From CAYQXJ01 sp964421565 (GTDB taxonomy: Bacteria; Planctomycetota; Brocadiia; SM23-32): DNA of 64,000 nt. Both the position numbers and the translations under genes were made by a program. Under the pieces are notes generated by a model, which was given only the letters and a program-made list of their open reading frames with translations, searched no databases and had not been told where the DNA came from. The DNA is taken from the NCBI GenBank assembly GCA_964421565.1, contig CAYQXJ010000004.1:173326-237325 (forward strand). Direction: 5' to 3'. Positions 32,749 to 41,154 of this stretch are shown here, one piece after another; positions within the stretch are counted from its first letter, which is position 1, and each line of letters opens with the position of its first letter.

Positions 32749-32946
32749 ATGTGCGAGTCGAATGTCTACGTGATCAAAGACCAGGACGAAGAGCTGCTGA
32801 TGGAGGATGTCGCCTGGATCGAAGTGCGCAACGGAACCATCCTGCTGAAGGATATCCTCGGGCGACCAAAGGAACTCCAGGCCCGTATCGCCTACGCCGA
32901 CCTGGTGCAGCACCACATCGTACTGGAACCGACCGGAACAACCTAA
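32749..32946 (+). CDS. CooT-family nickel-binding protein
   Basis: A 65-residue protein of the CooT family, small dimeric proteins that bind Ni(II) through the Cys at position 2 and, where known, serve maturation of carbon monoxide dehydrogenase. The pattern is close to family form: MCESNVYVIKDQDEELLMED, WIEVRNGTILLKDILG, ELQARIAYADLVQHHIVLE. SD GGAGGAA precedes the ATG. No CODH gene is visible in the window, so a different nickel protein may be served. Confidence 0.85.
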   Translation: MCESNVYVIKDQDEELLMEDVAWIEVRNGTILLKDILGRPKELQARIAYADLVQHHIVLEPTGTT

Positions 32947-33564
32947 CGCGCCGCCCGCCCGGCGACACAACGACGACGGCCCCCGCCGTGCGGAGAGCAC
33001 CATCTCATGCGCGCCCTGCCTCAACTATCACCACCGCTCTTTGCACACACTATGAGTTTACTCCGTAGGGGATTGCTGAAACAGGCGTTGTGACGAAATG
33101 GGTTCGTTTCGCATTCGGGGCCGCCAGCCGGACTCCATGGAAGTACGACCTGGAGTCCTGACAGCAGTTGTACGGCTGGACGAGCGCTTTCGTCTAGGTT
33201 GTGAGGGACGGCTGCTCGCAGTGCGGACGGGGCGGCGGACATGGCCGGACGGTGGCCGGGTTTCTCGGGGTGCGGCGTCCGGCGCGGCCCTCCGCCGGCA
33301 ATCGCCCCGCCATGTGCCGGTCGAGGGGCGGCCCCGCGCCGGCCGGCGGCGGCGCCGCGTCCGGATGGTTTCCGGGATTTCGGGGGTAGTGGGTCCGGTT
33401 GGTCATAGCGGGGGCCATGCTACCCGTTCCCTTTCGGTGCGCTGTCCGATATGTACCCATTTGGGCGCAGGTTCCGAGCCGCGCGGCGCTGTAGTGGCAT
33501 GGCCGCCCTGCACATGGCAGCCCCACCGCCGGCGGGAGGGCACTGCCGGAAGAAGTCGTAAAGC
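32947..33564 (+). other. Intergenic stretch without a recognisable gene
   Basis: Very G+C-rich sequence with low-complexity GGCCGG-type runs. Open frames exist on both strands but have Arg/Pro/Gly-rich compositions unlike proteins. It lies between the CooT gene and decayed Rhs sequence. Confidence 0.6.
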
Positions 33565-33611
33565 TCCGCGCCGGCGCACCCCCCCGCACGGGCAGGATGC
33601 CCGTGCTACCC
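33565..33611 (+). repeat. Palindromic dispersed repeat, copy 1 (GQDARAT type)
   Basis: A perfect 9-base inverted repeat, GCACGGGCA (33586-33594) and TGCCCGTGC (33598-33606), separated by GGA. Upstream flank TCCGCGCCGG and downstream TACCC are shared with copy 2 at 34964-35015. Read as protein it gives GQDARAT on one strand and ARASCPC on the other, peptides often seen in automated annotations of planctomycete and verrucomicrobial assemblies. Confidence 0.85.
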
Positions 33612-34056
33612 GGCCCGGAGCGTAGGTGTAGCGGGCCTCCAGGTTGCCGCTGGAGTCCCTCTCCTCGAGGGCCTGCCAGTCCTGCGCGCCGCCCCAGATG
33701 TAGCGGGTGGTGCCGTTCAGGCTCCCCTTATTGGTCACCACTTTCAGCACTCGGCGGGCCTTGGCGTCGTATTTGTGTTCGGCGATGGTCGTCCAGGTTC
33801 CCGACTGCTTTTCCAAGCTGCCGGCCCCGACGGCAGCCCTTCGATACAAACGGTTGCGGTAGTCCCAGACGTACTTGTGGTCGCCGTCCTGGATCAGATT
33901 ACCGGCGTCGTCATACGTGAGGCTGATCGACGGGTCATTGCCGATGGTCCGCCCGGTCAGTTCATTCACGCCGTTGTGGGTGCCCGTCTCCGTGACGCTG
34001 TCAAGCACGGTCTGATCCCAGTTGCCGAGTGAACGCAGCTCCATCCAAGTAGCCAA
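33612..34056 (-). pseudogene. Rhs/YD-repeat fragment A
   Basis: A decayed piece of an Rhs/YD-repeat toxin or surface protein. Recognisable YD repeats are LTYDDAGNLIQDGDHKYVWDY, given in pieces (LTYDDAGNL, YVWDYRNRLY), IAEHKYDAKARRVLKVV, GTTRYIWGGAQ and LEARYTYAPG. The frame runs straight into the palindromic repeat at 33586, after which the translation is meaningless. There is no signal for a complete protein and no start of the family type. Confidence 0.75.
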
Positions 34057-34292
34057 TCTTGCAGGCGCTTTGTCTCATACGTGAACTTCGCGCGGCGCGT
34101 GTAGAGGGACGCTCCGGAAGCCGGATGCAACAAGGGCTTGAGCGGTAGGTCCACGAGCCCACCAAACCAGTTGTCAAACAAAAAATAGTCAAACTGGTGT
34201 TCCCACGCGGTGATACCGCTGATCTGGATAAGCTCACCCCGCTCAGTTCGGTCACGAACGCACCAACCAGTGCCTTCACAGATCACCCCCAC

Positions 34293-34660
34293 TCACCGGT
34301 TGGCCCGGCGCGAGTAAGAATAGGACTCAACAAGTGGGAACATGCGCTCAAGGTGCCTCTCCCTATGCAGCGTTGCTCTCGCAAGCGCCGCCCAGTCCCC
34401 TCTCGTCGCCCTCCGGAAGCTGGAAGGGCATTCGCCCAAGGGATCCGTTGCGTTTGCCGGGGCAGCGCCGGCGAACAGGTACATCCTCATCATCGTGCGC
34501 CCGCTCGGCGTGTGCATCGAGAAGGTCAACGTCTGCATCAGCGCCAGAGGATCGCGGGTGAGGAAGCGGCCGAGGGACGCAGCGTAGTAGCGGTGGCGGA
34601 ATTGCATTATCCCTGCGGCCGGTTCATGGCGGCGGCTCTGGAAGAGGTACGGGTTGGCGA
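34293..34660 (-). pseudogene. Rhs core C-terminal fragment B
   Basis: A second decayed Rhs piece containing the hallmark core end: NPYLFQSRRHEPAAGIMQFR followed by YYAASLGRFLTRDP and, after a short insert, MYLFAGAAPANATDPLGE. In intact Rhs proteins this block follows the YD repeats and is followed by a variable toxin tip. Here it lies upstream of fragment A on the minus strand, the reverse of the natural order. About 45 residues continue after DPLGE to a stop; a remnant tip or chance sequence. Confidence 0.75.
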
Positions 34661-35046
34661 TGTCGCAAAGGTCGCCTCCGTCAGAGAGCGCTGGAGTTCG
34701 CCGCCTTCTGGCGAACTCCCAAGGCGTCGCCCGCGACGGCCAACCGCCGGCGCACTCTGCCCCATCGCGCCCGGCGTCGTCGTGTGCAGCCCCACTGCCT
34801 GCTTCAGCGACCATTGTCCAGCCGCAGCACAGGCCCGGGGAAGTCAAGCCCTGGAGGGCGGCGATGCCGGACCATGACGAACGCGACGCGGGGCAAGTGC
34901 AGAGCGAGGACGGCGGAAAGGCGGGCAGGAAGGAGTGGAGAGGGCGAGGACGCGGGCCGTCCTTCCGCGCCGGTGCAACCTCCCCCCGTGCACGGGCAGG
35001 ATGCCCGTGCTACCCACTGCACACCGCACCCTCCCGGGCGGCTGTG
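34661..35046. other. Rhs-flanking stretch with palindromic repeat, no gene
   Basis: No supported coding frame. It contains repeat copy 2 and ends just before the UroD-like stop codon at 35047. Confidence 0.55.
34964..35015 (+). repeat. Palindromic dispersed repeat, copy 2 (GQDARAT type)
   Basis: Same perfect 9-base inverted repeat as copy 1 (arms 34990-34998 and 35002-35010, spacer GGA), with the same TCCGCGCCGG left flank and TACCC right flank, in the same orientation. Confidence 0.85.
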
Positions 35047-36168
35047 TCAGCCTGTCCATTCGCGGCAGTAGTCGCTGATGCGGCGCACGCGCTCGACTCC
35101 TTGTTCGCCGACGCCTTCCGGTAACTCGTCGCTGATGCCGAGGACGAGGCGCGGGTGGAATAGCTCGACAACCCGGCGCGTGCAATCCATCAGCCGCTCC
35201 GGCGCGTAGTGCGGCAGGAAGAAGATCGCCGGTATGCCGTCCAGCAGCACCTTCTCGCCGATGGCCCGGGCCATCTCTTCGAGCGTCACATCGCCCTGCG
35301 GCTCGGGGGTGAGGGCCTCGATGCCGTCGAAGGGCAACTCGGCGAGGTAAGGCAGCAGGGATTTGAAGTAGCCGTCGATGTGAACGTGGGTGAAGATGCC
35401 GGCCTGCCTGAGCTGGCCGACGCGCTTTTCATACCACGGCATCAGGTAGCGCTGGAAGTACTGCGGCGAGAGCAGGCTGTCGTGGATGTTTTCACCGAAG
35501 TTGACGATCCGCACCCTGCCGCAGGCGAGTAGTTCGTCGTAGAGGCGGTCGTAGCCGCTGTCGATGAGGGCCATGATCTGCTCGACCTGGTCGGGCACGT
35601 CGGCGAGGCAGTAGATGAAGTCCTGCAGCTTCATGTATTGCTGGCAGAGGGCCTGGTAAGGGCTCTTGGGCACCCAGAACTGGGGCTCGCCGCGATCGCC
35701 CATGTATTCGATGCCCTGCTCGAAGTGTTCGGGGATGAAGCTGAACTCGGTGCGCTCCAGCAGCCAGCGCAGGGCGGGCAGGTCATGGCGTCCCTTGACG
35801 GGGAACTCGACCGTGCGCCAGGTCTTGTCGACGGTCATGTGGAAACGCTCGATGAGGTCGCCATGGGGGGTGTGGATGGTGGTGACGGCCTGCTCCCCCT
35901 CTTCCGTTCGGGTGGTCTCGACCTCGTCGGCGTAGAGTTTGCGGACGGGGCCGTGCACGCCGGTGTAGTAATGCATGTACCGCATGGACTGATCGAGTTC
36001 GTCGTAGACCTGCTGCAGCGTCATGGCGGCGTAGCGTTCCGGCAGTTCTGCGAGCTGTTTGTGCCATGCGTACCAGGGTTCCATGCGCGGCTGCCAGAAG
36101 ACGCCGGGATAGTCGCGCCCCTGGAAGACGGCGAGGTTGATATCCTTCTTCGTCATGCTGGCGGTCAT
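35047..36168 (-). CDS. Uroporphyrinogen-decarboxylase-like methyltransferase family protein
   Basis: A 373-residue member of the UroD-like TIM-barrel family that includes corrinoid methyltransferases and many uncharacterised paralogs. Typical pieces are FTHVHIDGYFKSLLPYLAEL (the barrel histidine in strand position), FDGIEALTPEPQGDVTLEEM, GEKVLLDGIPAIFFLP and LVLGISDELPEGV. The Asp/Arg residues used by true HemE are not kept at the N-terminus, so haem synthesis is unlikely. An internal ATG four codons later is an alternative start. It is divergent from an exported aldo/keto reductase gene. Confidence 0.82.
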   Translation of the reverse strand: MTASMTKKDINLAVFQGRDYPGVFWQPRMEPWYAWHKQLAELPERYAAMTLQQVYDELDQSMRYMHYYTGVHGPVRKLYADEVETTRTEEGEQAVTTIHTPHGDLIERFHMTVDKTWRTVEFPVKGRHDLPALRWLLERTEFSFIPEHFEQGIEYMGDRGEPQFWVPKSPYQALCQQYMKLQDFIYCLADVPDQVEQIMALIDSGYDRLYDELLACGRVRIVNFGENIHDSLLSPQYFQRYLMPWYEKRVGQLRQAGIFTHVHIDGYFKSLLPYLAELPFDGIEALTPEPQGDVTLEEMARAIGEKVLLDGIPAIFFLPHYAPERLMDCTRRVVELFHPRLVLGISDELPEGVGEQGVERVRRISDYCREWTG

Positions 36169-36307
36169 GGCGCGGCCTCCGGTGAGTCAGGGCTGTGGAG
36201 CGCACATGATACCGGGTTCGGCCCTGGCTACAAGGGCCTGCCCATTGGCCATGGGGCGTCTGCGCGGTATAGTGGAGGGAGATGGCTTCAGAAGGGGGCA
36301 CAAGACC

Positions 36308-37582
36308 ATGGACGCGAAGCATCCTTGCGGGGGCGGCATGGGCCGCCGGCGTTTCCTTGCGCTGTCCGCCGCTGTCGGGGCGGGCGCGCTGTCTTCCGAG
36401 GTGCTGGGCATGATTCCATCCGATTACAGCGAGCCGGAGCTGACCGACGCCCTGCGCGATCGCGCGCTGCAGGGCCCCTTGCCGAAGCGTGTGCTCGGGC
36501 GCACGGGCGAGGAGCTGACCATATTCGGCTTTGGCGGCTTCCACCTGATCCACGTCTCCGATGCGGAGGCCGATAAGTTGCTGAGCTTCTACCTCGATGC
36601 CGGGGGCAACTTCATCGAGACGGCGGCCGGTTACGGTAAGGGCGACTCGGAGCGCAAGGTCGGTCGGGTGATGAAGACGCGCCGCGAGGAGTGCTTCCTC
36701 TCGACGAAGACCTTCTTCCGCGACCGCCGCAACGCCGCCCGACAGATCGACCAGAGCCTGGAGAACCTGCAGACGGACCACGTGGATAACCTGTTCATGC
36801 ACAACGTGAGGAGTTTCGAGGACCTGGAGCGCATCATGAGCGAGGAGGGGGCGCTGCGCGCGGCGGAGGACGCGCGGCAGGCGGGCAAGGTGCGCTATAT
36901 CGCCCTGACCAGCCACAGCCCGCAGGTGCTGCTGAAGGCGGTGCAGTCCTACCCGTTCGACGCCATGATGGAGTGGATCAACTACTATGATTACTTCAAC
37001 TTCCCCATCATCTACGACGAGATCATCCCCGCGTGCATGGAGCGGGGGATCGGTATCATCTGCATGAAGCCGGTGGCGGACGGGTTGTTGCACGGCTCGC
37101 CACGGGCGGCGTTTCGCTGGGTGTGGAGCCGCCCCGAGGTGACCAGCGCCGCCAGCGGCGTCACCACGCTCTACCAACTGGCCACCGACCTGGCGCTCGC
37201 CAAGGAGTTCCGACCGATGACGGAGGCGGAGGCCGAGCAGGTCTACGCCGAGGCACCGGAACTGGCCAACTACGTGTGCCGGCGCTGCGGCGAGTGCGTG
37301 CCGAACCGGGCGGGGCTCGACATCCCCGAGGTCTTCCGCCTGGAGGGTTACTACGACCGGCAGATGATCCCCGGCCCGGTGATGGACCTGCCCGACATGG
37401 ACGTGCGCAGCGGGCTCTGCAACTGGTTCGACAACCAGGACTACGCCCGCAGCGCGTATGCGGCGCTGGAGCCGAAGGTAACGCCGGATACGGACGTCTC
37501 GGATGTCGAACCGCTCTGCCCGTACGGGTTGCCGCTCGGCGCGAAGCTGCAGTGGGTGCACCGGAAGCTGACCTCTCAGTAG
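36308..37582 (+). CDS. Tat-exported aldo/keto reductase with partial Fe-S motif
   Basis: A 424-residue aldo/keto reductase. The N-terminus has a twin-arginine signal, MGRRRFLALSAAVGAGAL, so it is probably folded before export. The catalytic tetrad is visible in part: Tyr in ETAAGYGKGDSERKVG, Lys in FLSTKTFF and His in NLFMHNV. Near the C-terminus, CRRCGECVPNRAGLDIPE resembles half of a 4Fe-4S ferredoxin-like motif seen in this branch. SD AGGGGG precedes the ATG at 36308; the frame is open further upstream without homology. The substrate is unknown. Confidence 0.87.
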   Translation: MDAKHPCGGGMGRRRFLALSAAVGAGALSSEVLGMIPSDYSEPELTDALRDRALQGPLPKRVLGRTGEELTIFGFGGFHLIHVSDAEADKLLSFYLDAGGNFIETAAGYGKGDSERKVGRVMKTRREECFLSTKTFFRDRRNAARQIDQSLENLQTDHVDNLFMHNVRSFEDLERIMSEEGALRAAEDARQAGKVRYIALTSHSPQVLLKAVQSYPFDAMMEWINYYDYFNFPIIYDEIIPACMERGIGIICMKPVADGLLHGSPRAAFRWVWSRPEVTSAASGVTTLYQLATDLALAKEFRPMTEAEAEQVYAEAPELANYVCRRCGECVPNRAGLDIPEVFRLEGYYDRQMIPGPVMDLPDMDVRSGLCNWFDNQDYARSAYAALEPKVTPDTDVSDVEPLCPYGLPLGAKLQWVHRKLTSQ

Positions 37583-37743
37583 CCCCACGCCCGCCGTTGC
37601 ATGCCCCCCCCTTGCGGCCGGCAGCGGCCGTTGGGCCTTGACATTGGCCACCCGGTCGGCCTACACTTCCCCGCTATCGAGGAAAGGATGAGATCTGTAC
37701 GTATTCCGCGTTAGCTTCCACTCGTTCTACAATGGAGGGTGCG

Positions 37744-38676
37744 ATGCGACTGTTCCCCCGCAGCACCGCGTTTCTGGCTATCGTTGTCGGCCTTGGCCTG
37801 TTCACATGTGGCGTTTACGCAGCAGAGGAAGCTCCGGCGGAGGGTCCGCCGCTGCCCCTGCACACGATCGAGGGCACTGGCGGCCTGGTGCTGACCCCCG
37901 CCGCCTACCTGGTCAACCCCGGCGCTGACGGTGTGACCTTCGGCAAGCCGTCCCTCTCGGCGCAGGCGGTCTGGATCGGCGGCAAGGACATGCAGGCGCT
38001 GGCGGCCACCTGGACGCTCTGGGGCCGGCTGGAACTCGGCTACGCCGTCAACCGGCTCGGGCTCGATGACTTCCCCAGCGACGTGCGGCTGGCCACCGGC
38101 CTGGACATCGACACCAACGACATCTACCTGCACCATTTCAACGCCCGTTACAACCTGATCCGCGAGGGCGAGTGGGGCAAGGACTGGATGCCTGCCGTCA
38201 CCGCCGGCCTGCACTACAAGTACAACGCCGACATCTACGAGATCGATCGTGACCTGGGCGGCGTGCTCAGCACGCTCGGCTACAACGACAACGACGGCGT
38301 GGACATGACCCTGACGGCCAGCAAGATGGTCACCTGCATGGAACGCCCGGTCATCCTCTCCGCCGGCGCCCGCGCCAGCAAGGCCGCCCAGTTCGGCCTG
38401 GCCGGCTTCGGCGACGATTACCTGGTCAGCTTCGAGGGCAGCGCCGTCATGCTGGTGACCGACCGGCTCGCAATCGGCACCGAAGTGCGGCAGAAGCGCG
38501 ACCAATACGCAAACCTGCCCGGGCTCGTTCAGGGCGAGGACACCTGGTGGGACGTTCACGCCGCCTACATCTTGAACAACAATGCTGAGGTCTACGCCGT
38601 GGTCGGCGACGCCGGCGACGTGCTGAACCACAAGGACGAGGTTTTCTGGGGCGCCGTGTTCAAGTACGAGTTCTGA
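37744..38676 (+). CDS. DUF3034-like outer-membrane beta-barrel protein
   Basis: A 310-residue outer-membrane protein with a signal peptide (FLAIVVGLGLFTCGVYAAEE). The mature part is built of alternating strands with aromatic ends and closes on a C-terminal Phe (FWGAVFKYEF), as in barrels. The opening IEGTGGLVLTPAAYLVNPG matches the start of DUF3034 proteins. The ATG at 37744 is preferred to one four codons earlier because GGAGG lies 7 bases upstream of it. Divergence from other genes and the 3' hairpin suggest it is monocistronic. The transported substrate is unknown. Confidence 0.75.
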   Translation: MRLFPRSTAFLAIVVGLGLFTCGVYAAEEAPAEGPPLPLHTIEGTGGLVLTPAAYLVNPGADGVTFGKPSLSAQAVWIGGKDMQALAATWTLWGRLELGYAVNRLGLDDFPSDVRLATGLDIDTNDIYLHHFNARYNLIREGEWGKDWMPAVTAGLHYKYNADIYEIDRDLGGVLSTLGYNDNDGVDMTLTASKMVTCMERPVILSAGARASKAAQFGLAGFGDDYLVSFEGSAVMLVTDRLAIGTEVRQKRDQYANLPGLVQGEDTWWDVHAAYILNNNAEVYAVVGDAGDVLNHKDEVFWGAVFKYEF

Positions 38677-38705
38677 GCACATCGCCAGGCTAATGACTGG
38701 CACGT

Positions 38706-38729
38706 GGCCCGTTCCTGCCGGGGCGGGCC
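38706..38729 (+). terminator. G+C-rich hairpin after the DUF3034-like gene
   Basis: GGCCCG (38706-38711) pairs with CGGGCC (38724-38729). It lies between two convergent genes but lacks a T run, so it may only contribute to termination. Confidence 0.3.
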
Positions 38730-38732
38730 GCG

Positions 38733-39782
38733 CTACGTACCGCGGTCTTTCGCCGCCGCTGCCGCCAGTTGTCCGCAACCGGCAGCGATGTCGCGCCCCC
38801 TGCGAAAGCGTTCCGTCACGGCAACGCCCCCCGCTTCCAGGACAGCGCGGAAGCGCGCCACTTCCTCGTCGGTCGGCTGCGCATGCCCTGCGCCCTCGAA
38901 CGGGTTGAACCGGATCAGGTTTACCAGGGCTCCCAGACGCCGGGCGATGCGGGCGGTCGCTCGGGCGGCCTTCTGCGACGTGTTTGTGCCCCCGAGCAGG
39001 ACGTACTCCAGCATCAGGCGTCGGCCCGTCCGTTCCGCGTAATCGTCGCAGGCATCGAGGACCTCCGCCAGCGGGTAACGCCGGTTCAAGGGCATCAGGT
39101 CGCTGCGCTGTTCGTCGAACGGCGAGTTCAGGGAGAGCGCCAGATATGGGCGCAGGCCGCTCTTCGCCAGGCGATGGATGCCCGGCGTAACGCCCGCCGT
39201 GCTGACGGTGATGCGGCGCTCGCCGAGCCCGTAGCGGCCCTCGTCGCAGAGCGCCCGCATCGCGGCGAGCACGGCGTCCAGGTTGAGAAGCGGCTCGCCC
39301 ATGCCCATGAAAACGACGTTCCCCAGCCGACCGGCTTCGCGCGCCAACGATTGCACCTGCCCCAGGATTTCGCCCGTCGCCAGGTCACGTCGAAAACCGC
39401 CGGCGCCCGTCGCGCAGAAGTCGCACCCGGCCGCGCAGCCGGCCTGGCAGGATATGCAGAACGTCGCCCGACCCTCATCCCCCATCAGCACGCTCTCAAC
39501 GCGTTCGCCGTCGGCGCCGGCGAACACAAACTTGCGCGTCTCGCCGTCCTTCGAGTGCAGCACCTCCAGCCGTCGGAGCCCGTCGATGATGAACTCCTCG
39601 GCGAGCCGAGCTCGGAGGGCGGCCGGCAGGTTGCTCATCTCCTCGAAGCCAAGCGCGAACTTCTCGTACAGCCACTGCCGTACCTGCTCAGTGCGGTAGC
39701 GGGGCTCGCCCGCATCGGAGAGCCGCTCGGCGAGCTCGGACGGCCCGAGTTCCAGGATGTCGCTGCTCTTTGTCCGTTCCAT
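38733..39782 (-). CDS. rlmN: Dual-specificity RNA methyltransferase RlmN
   Basis: RlmN is a radical-SAM enzyme that methylates A2503 of 23S rRNA and A37 of some tRNAs. The 349-residue protein has the cluster motif CAAGCDFCATG (CxxxCxxC), the SAM-binding VVFMGMGEPLLNLDAV and ITVSTAGVTPGI, and the catalytic C-terminal Cys in IAAGCGQL. The KFVFAGADGERVESVLM strand pair is the usual N-terminal accessory domain. It is convergent with the DUF3034-like gene and ends 56 bases from it. Confidence 0.96.
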   Translation of the reverse strand: MERTKSSDILELGPSELAERLSDAGEPRYRTEQVRQWLYEKFALGFEEMSNLPAALRARLAEEFIIDGLRRLEVLHSKDGETRKFVFAGADGERVESVLMGDEGRATFCISCQAGCAAGCDFCATGAGGFRRDLATGEILGQVQSLAREAGRLGNVVFMGMGEPLLNLDAVLAAMRALCDEGRYGLGERRITVSTAGVTPGIHRLAKSGLRPYLALSLNSPFDEQRSDLMPLNRRYPLAEVLDACDDYAERTGRRLMLEYVLLGGTNTSQKAARATARIARRLGALVNLIRFNPFEGAGHAQPTDEEVARFRAVLEAGGVAVTERFRRGRDIAAGCGQLAAAAAKDRGT

Positions 39783-39904
39783 CTCGACCGTATTCTACCA
39801 CAGGGCCTGCACGGACTCACCATCAGGGCCCCGGCGATGCGCCTGTCTTTGACGCCCGAAGACCCAGCCGGTAGCATCTGGCTCCTCTCTGCCCGGAGAA
39901 TGGC

Positions 39905-40882
39905 ATGTTACCGCGCGAACGCGTCATTACCGTTATCGAACACGGCCGGCCGGACCGAATACCCATCTACGGATGGCTCGGGAACCTGGAGGACGAGATT
40001 GCCGAGAACTTCGGCTCGGTCGCCACGTTCGAGGACCGCTACGGGTTCGACTTTGCCCACCTGTGGGGCATACCTTTCCCCTACTGGGGGGAGGAGTACG
40101 ACCGCATGAAGCGGGAGGCCGACGGCGCGCCGACACCGGCGGACCTGATGGAGGTGCCGATCCAGGACCCGGACGACGAAGCGGCCTACGAGCCACTCGT
40201 CGCGGGCATCGAGCACCACAAGCAGAAGCGCGGCCGATTCACGCTCGTGCAGAGCCACGGCATCTTCGAACGGCTCAACGGCGTCTGGGGCATCGAGAAT
40301 CACCTGATGTACCTGGCCCTCTACCCGCATGACCTGCGGCGCTGCTACCGGCGCCAGGCGGAGTTCAACCGTACCGTCGCCATGAACTGCCTCGACCTCG
40401 GGGTCGACATGATCCACGTCTCCGATGACTGGGGTTCGCAGCGCGGTCTGATGTTCAGCCCCCAGACCTGGTGGGACCTGATACATCCCGCGCACAAGGT
40501 GACCGCCGACGCTGTGAAGGATCGCGGCGCCTACCTGAGCCTCCACTGCGATGGGAACTTCACGCAGGTCATCGACGGGGTGCTCGAGCTCGGCTACGAC
40601 GTGGTGCACCCCTGGCAGGAGAGCGCCGACATGCCCCTGCAGATGTTCCGCGAGAAGTATCGCGATCGGCTCACCGTCATGGGCGGGCTCGACGTGCAGA
40701 CGACGCTCGGCTTCGGCGACTTCGAGCGGTTGCGCCTGGAGATCGAGCGCGTGGTGGGGATGTTTCGCGACGGGGGGCTGATGTTCTGCACCAGCCACGC
40801 CGTGCAGGAGCACTGCAGCATCGGAGAGCTGAAGTTCGCCTACGACACCGTCTACCGCCTCGTGAGGGAAACCCGAGAGTAG
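39905..40882 (+). CDS. Uroporphyrinogen-decarboxylase-like protein
   Basis: A second UroD-like paralog, 325 residues. Diagnostic pieces: LPRERVITVIEHGRPDRIPI (typical N-terminus), DMIHVSDDWGSQRGLMFSPQ with the Asp pair and the Ser/Gln segment, AYLSLHCDGNFTQVIDGVLE with the barrel His-Cys-Asp, DVVHPWQESADMPL, LTVMGGLDVQTTL and LMFCTSHAVQ. The His-Cys pair in LHCDG is common in the corrinoid methyltransferase-like subset. SD GGAGAATGG overlaps an earlier ATG. Substrate unknown; no corrinoid protein is adjacent. Confidence 0.85.
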   Translation: MLPRERVITVIEHGRPDRIPIYGWLGNLEDEIAENFGSVATFEDRYGFDFAHLWGIPFPYWGEEYDRMKREADGAPTPADLMEVPIQDPDDEAAYEPLVAGIEHHKQKRGRFTLVQSHGIFERLNGVWGIENHLMYLALYPHDLRRCYRRQAEFNRTVAMNCLDLGVDMIHVSDDWGSQRGLMFSPQTWWDLIHPAHKVTADAVKDRGAYLSLHCDGNFTQVIDGVLELGYDVVHPWQESADMPLQMFREKYRDRLTVMGGLDVQTTLGFGDFERLRLEIERVVGMFRDGGLMFCTSHAVQEHCSIGELKFAYDTVYRLVRETRE

Positions 40883-41027
40883 TCGCAGCGCCACGGTGAG
40901 CCCGACACGGGCAGAGAGCCGGCGGCGGTCGGTTGACCGACCGTGACATCGGCCACACAATGGAGGCATCGGGTCGCCGGGGGCGCGGCCATGCAGAGTA
41001 AGCCGCATACGGGGGCGCCAGGCTGCC

Positions 41028-41099
41028 ATGAAAGTGCTGATCGTGGACTACTCGAAGCATGGCCACGTGCTGAAGATGGCGCGCGCCGCGAATGCATAA
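41028..41099 (+). pseudogene. Possible 23-residue remnant of an oxidoreductase or ThuA-like gene
   Basis: ATG at 41028 opens a frame reading KVLIVDYSKHGHVLKMARAA and stopping after three more codons. The beginning resembles the first strand and loop of Rossmann-type proteins, but the frame ends at once. A gene decapitated at its 3' side or a chance peptide. Confidence 0.3.
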
Positions 41100-41154
41100 T
41101 AGGTCCTGCCTGAGGCGCGGATAGCTGACTGACCACTTTTCGAAGGAGCAGACG

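Noticed and set aside
32947..33564. Open frames around the CooT gene and Rhs debris
   Set aside because: Arg/Pro/Gly-rich, no SD and no protein-like pattern.
35783..37651. Minus-strand frame of 622 codons over the Tat-exported aldo/keto reductase
   Set aside because: Antisense to a gene with signal peptide and tetrad; no family motif of its own.
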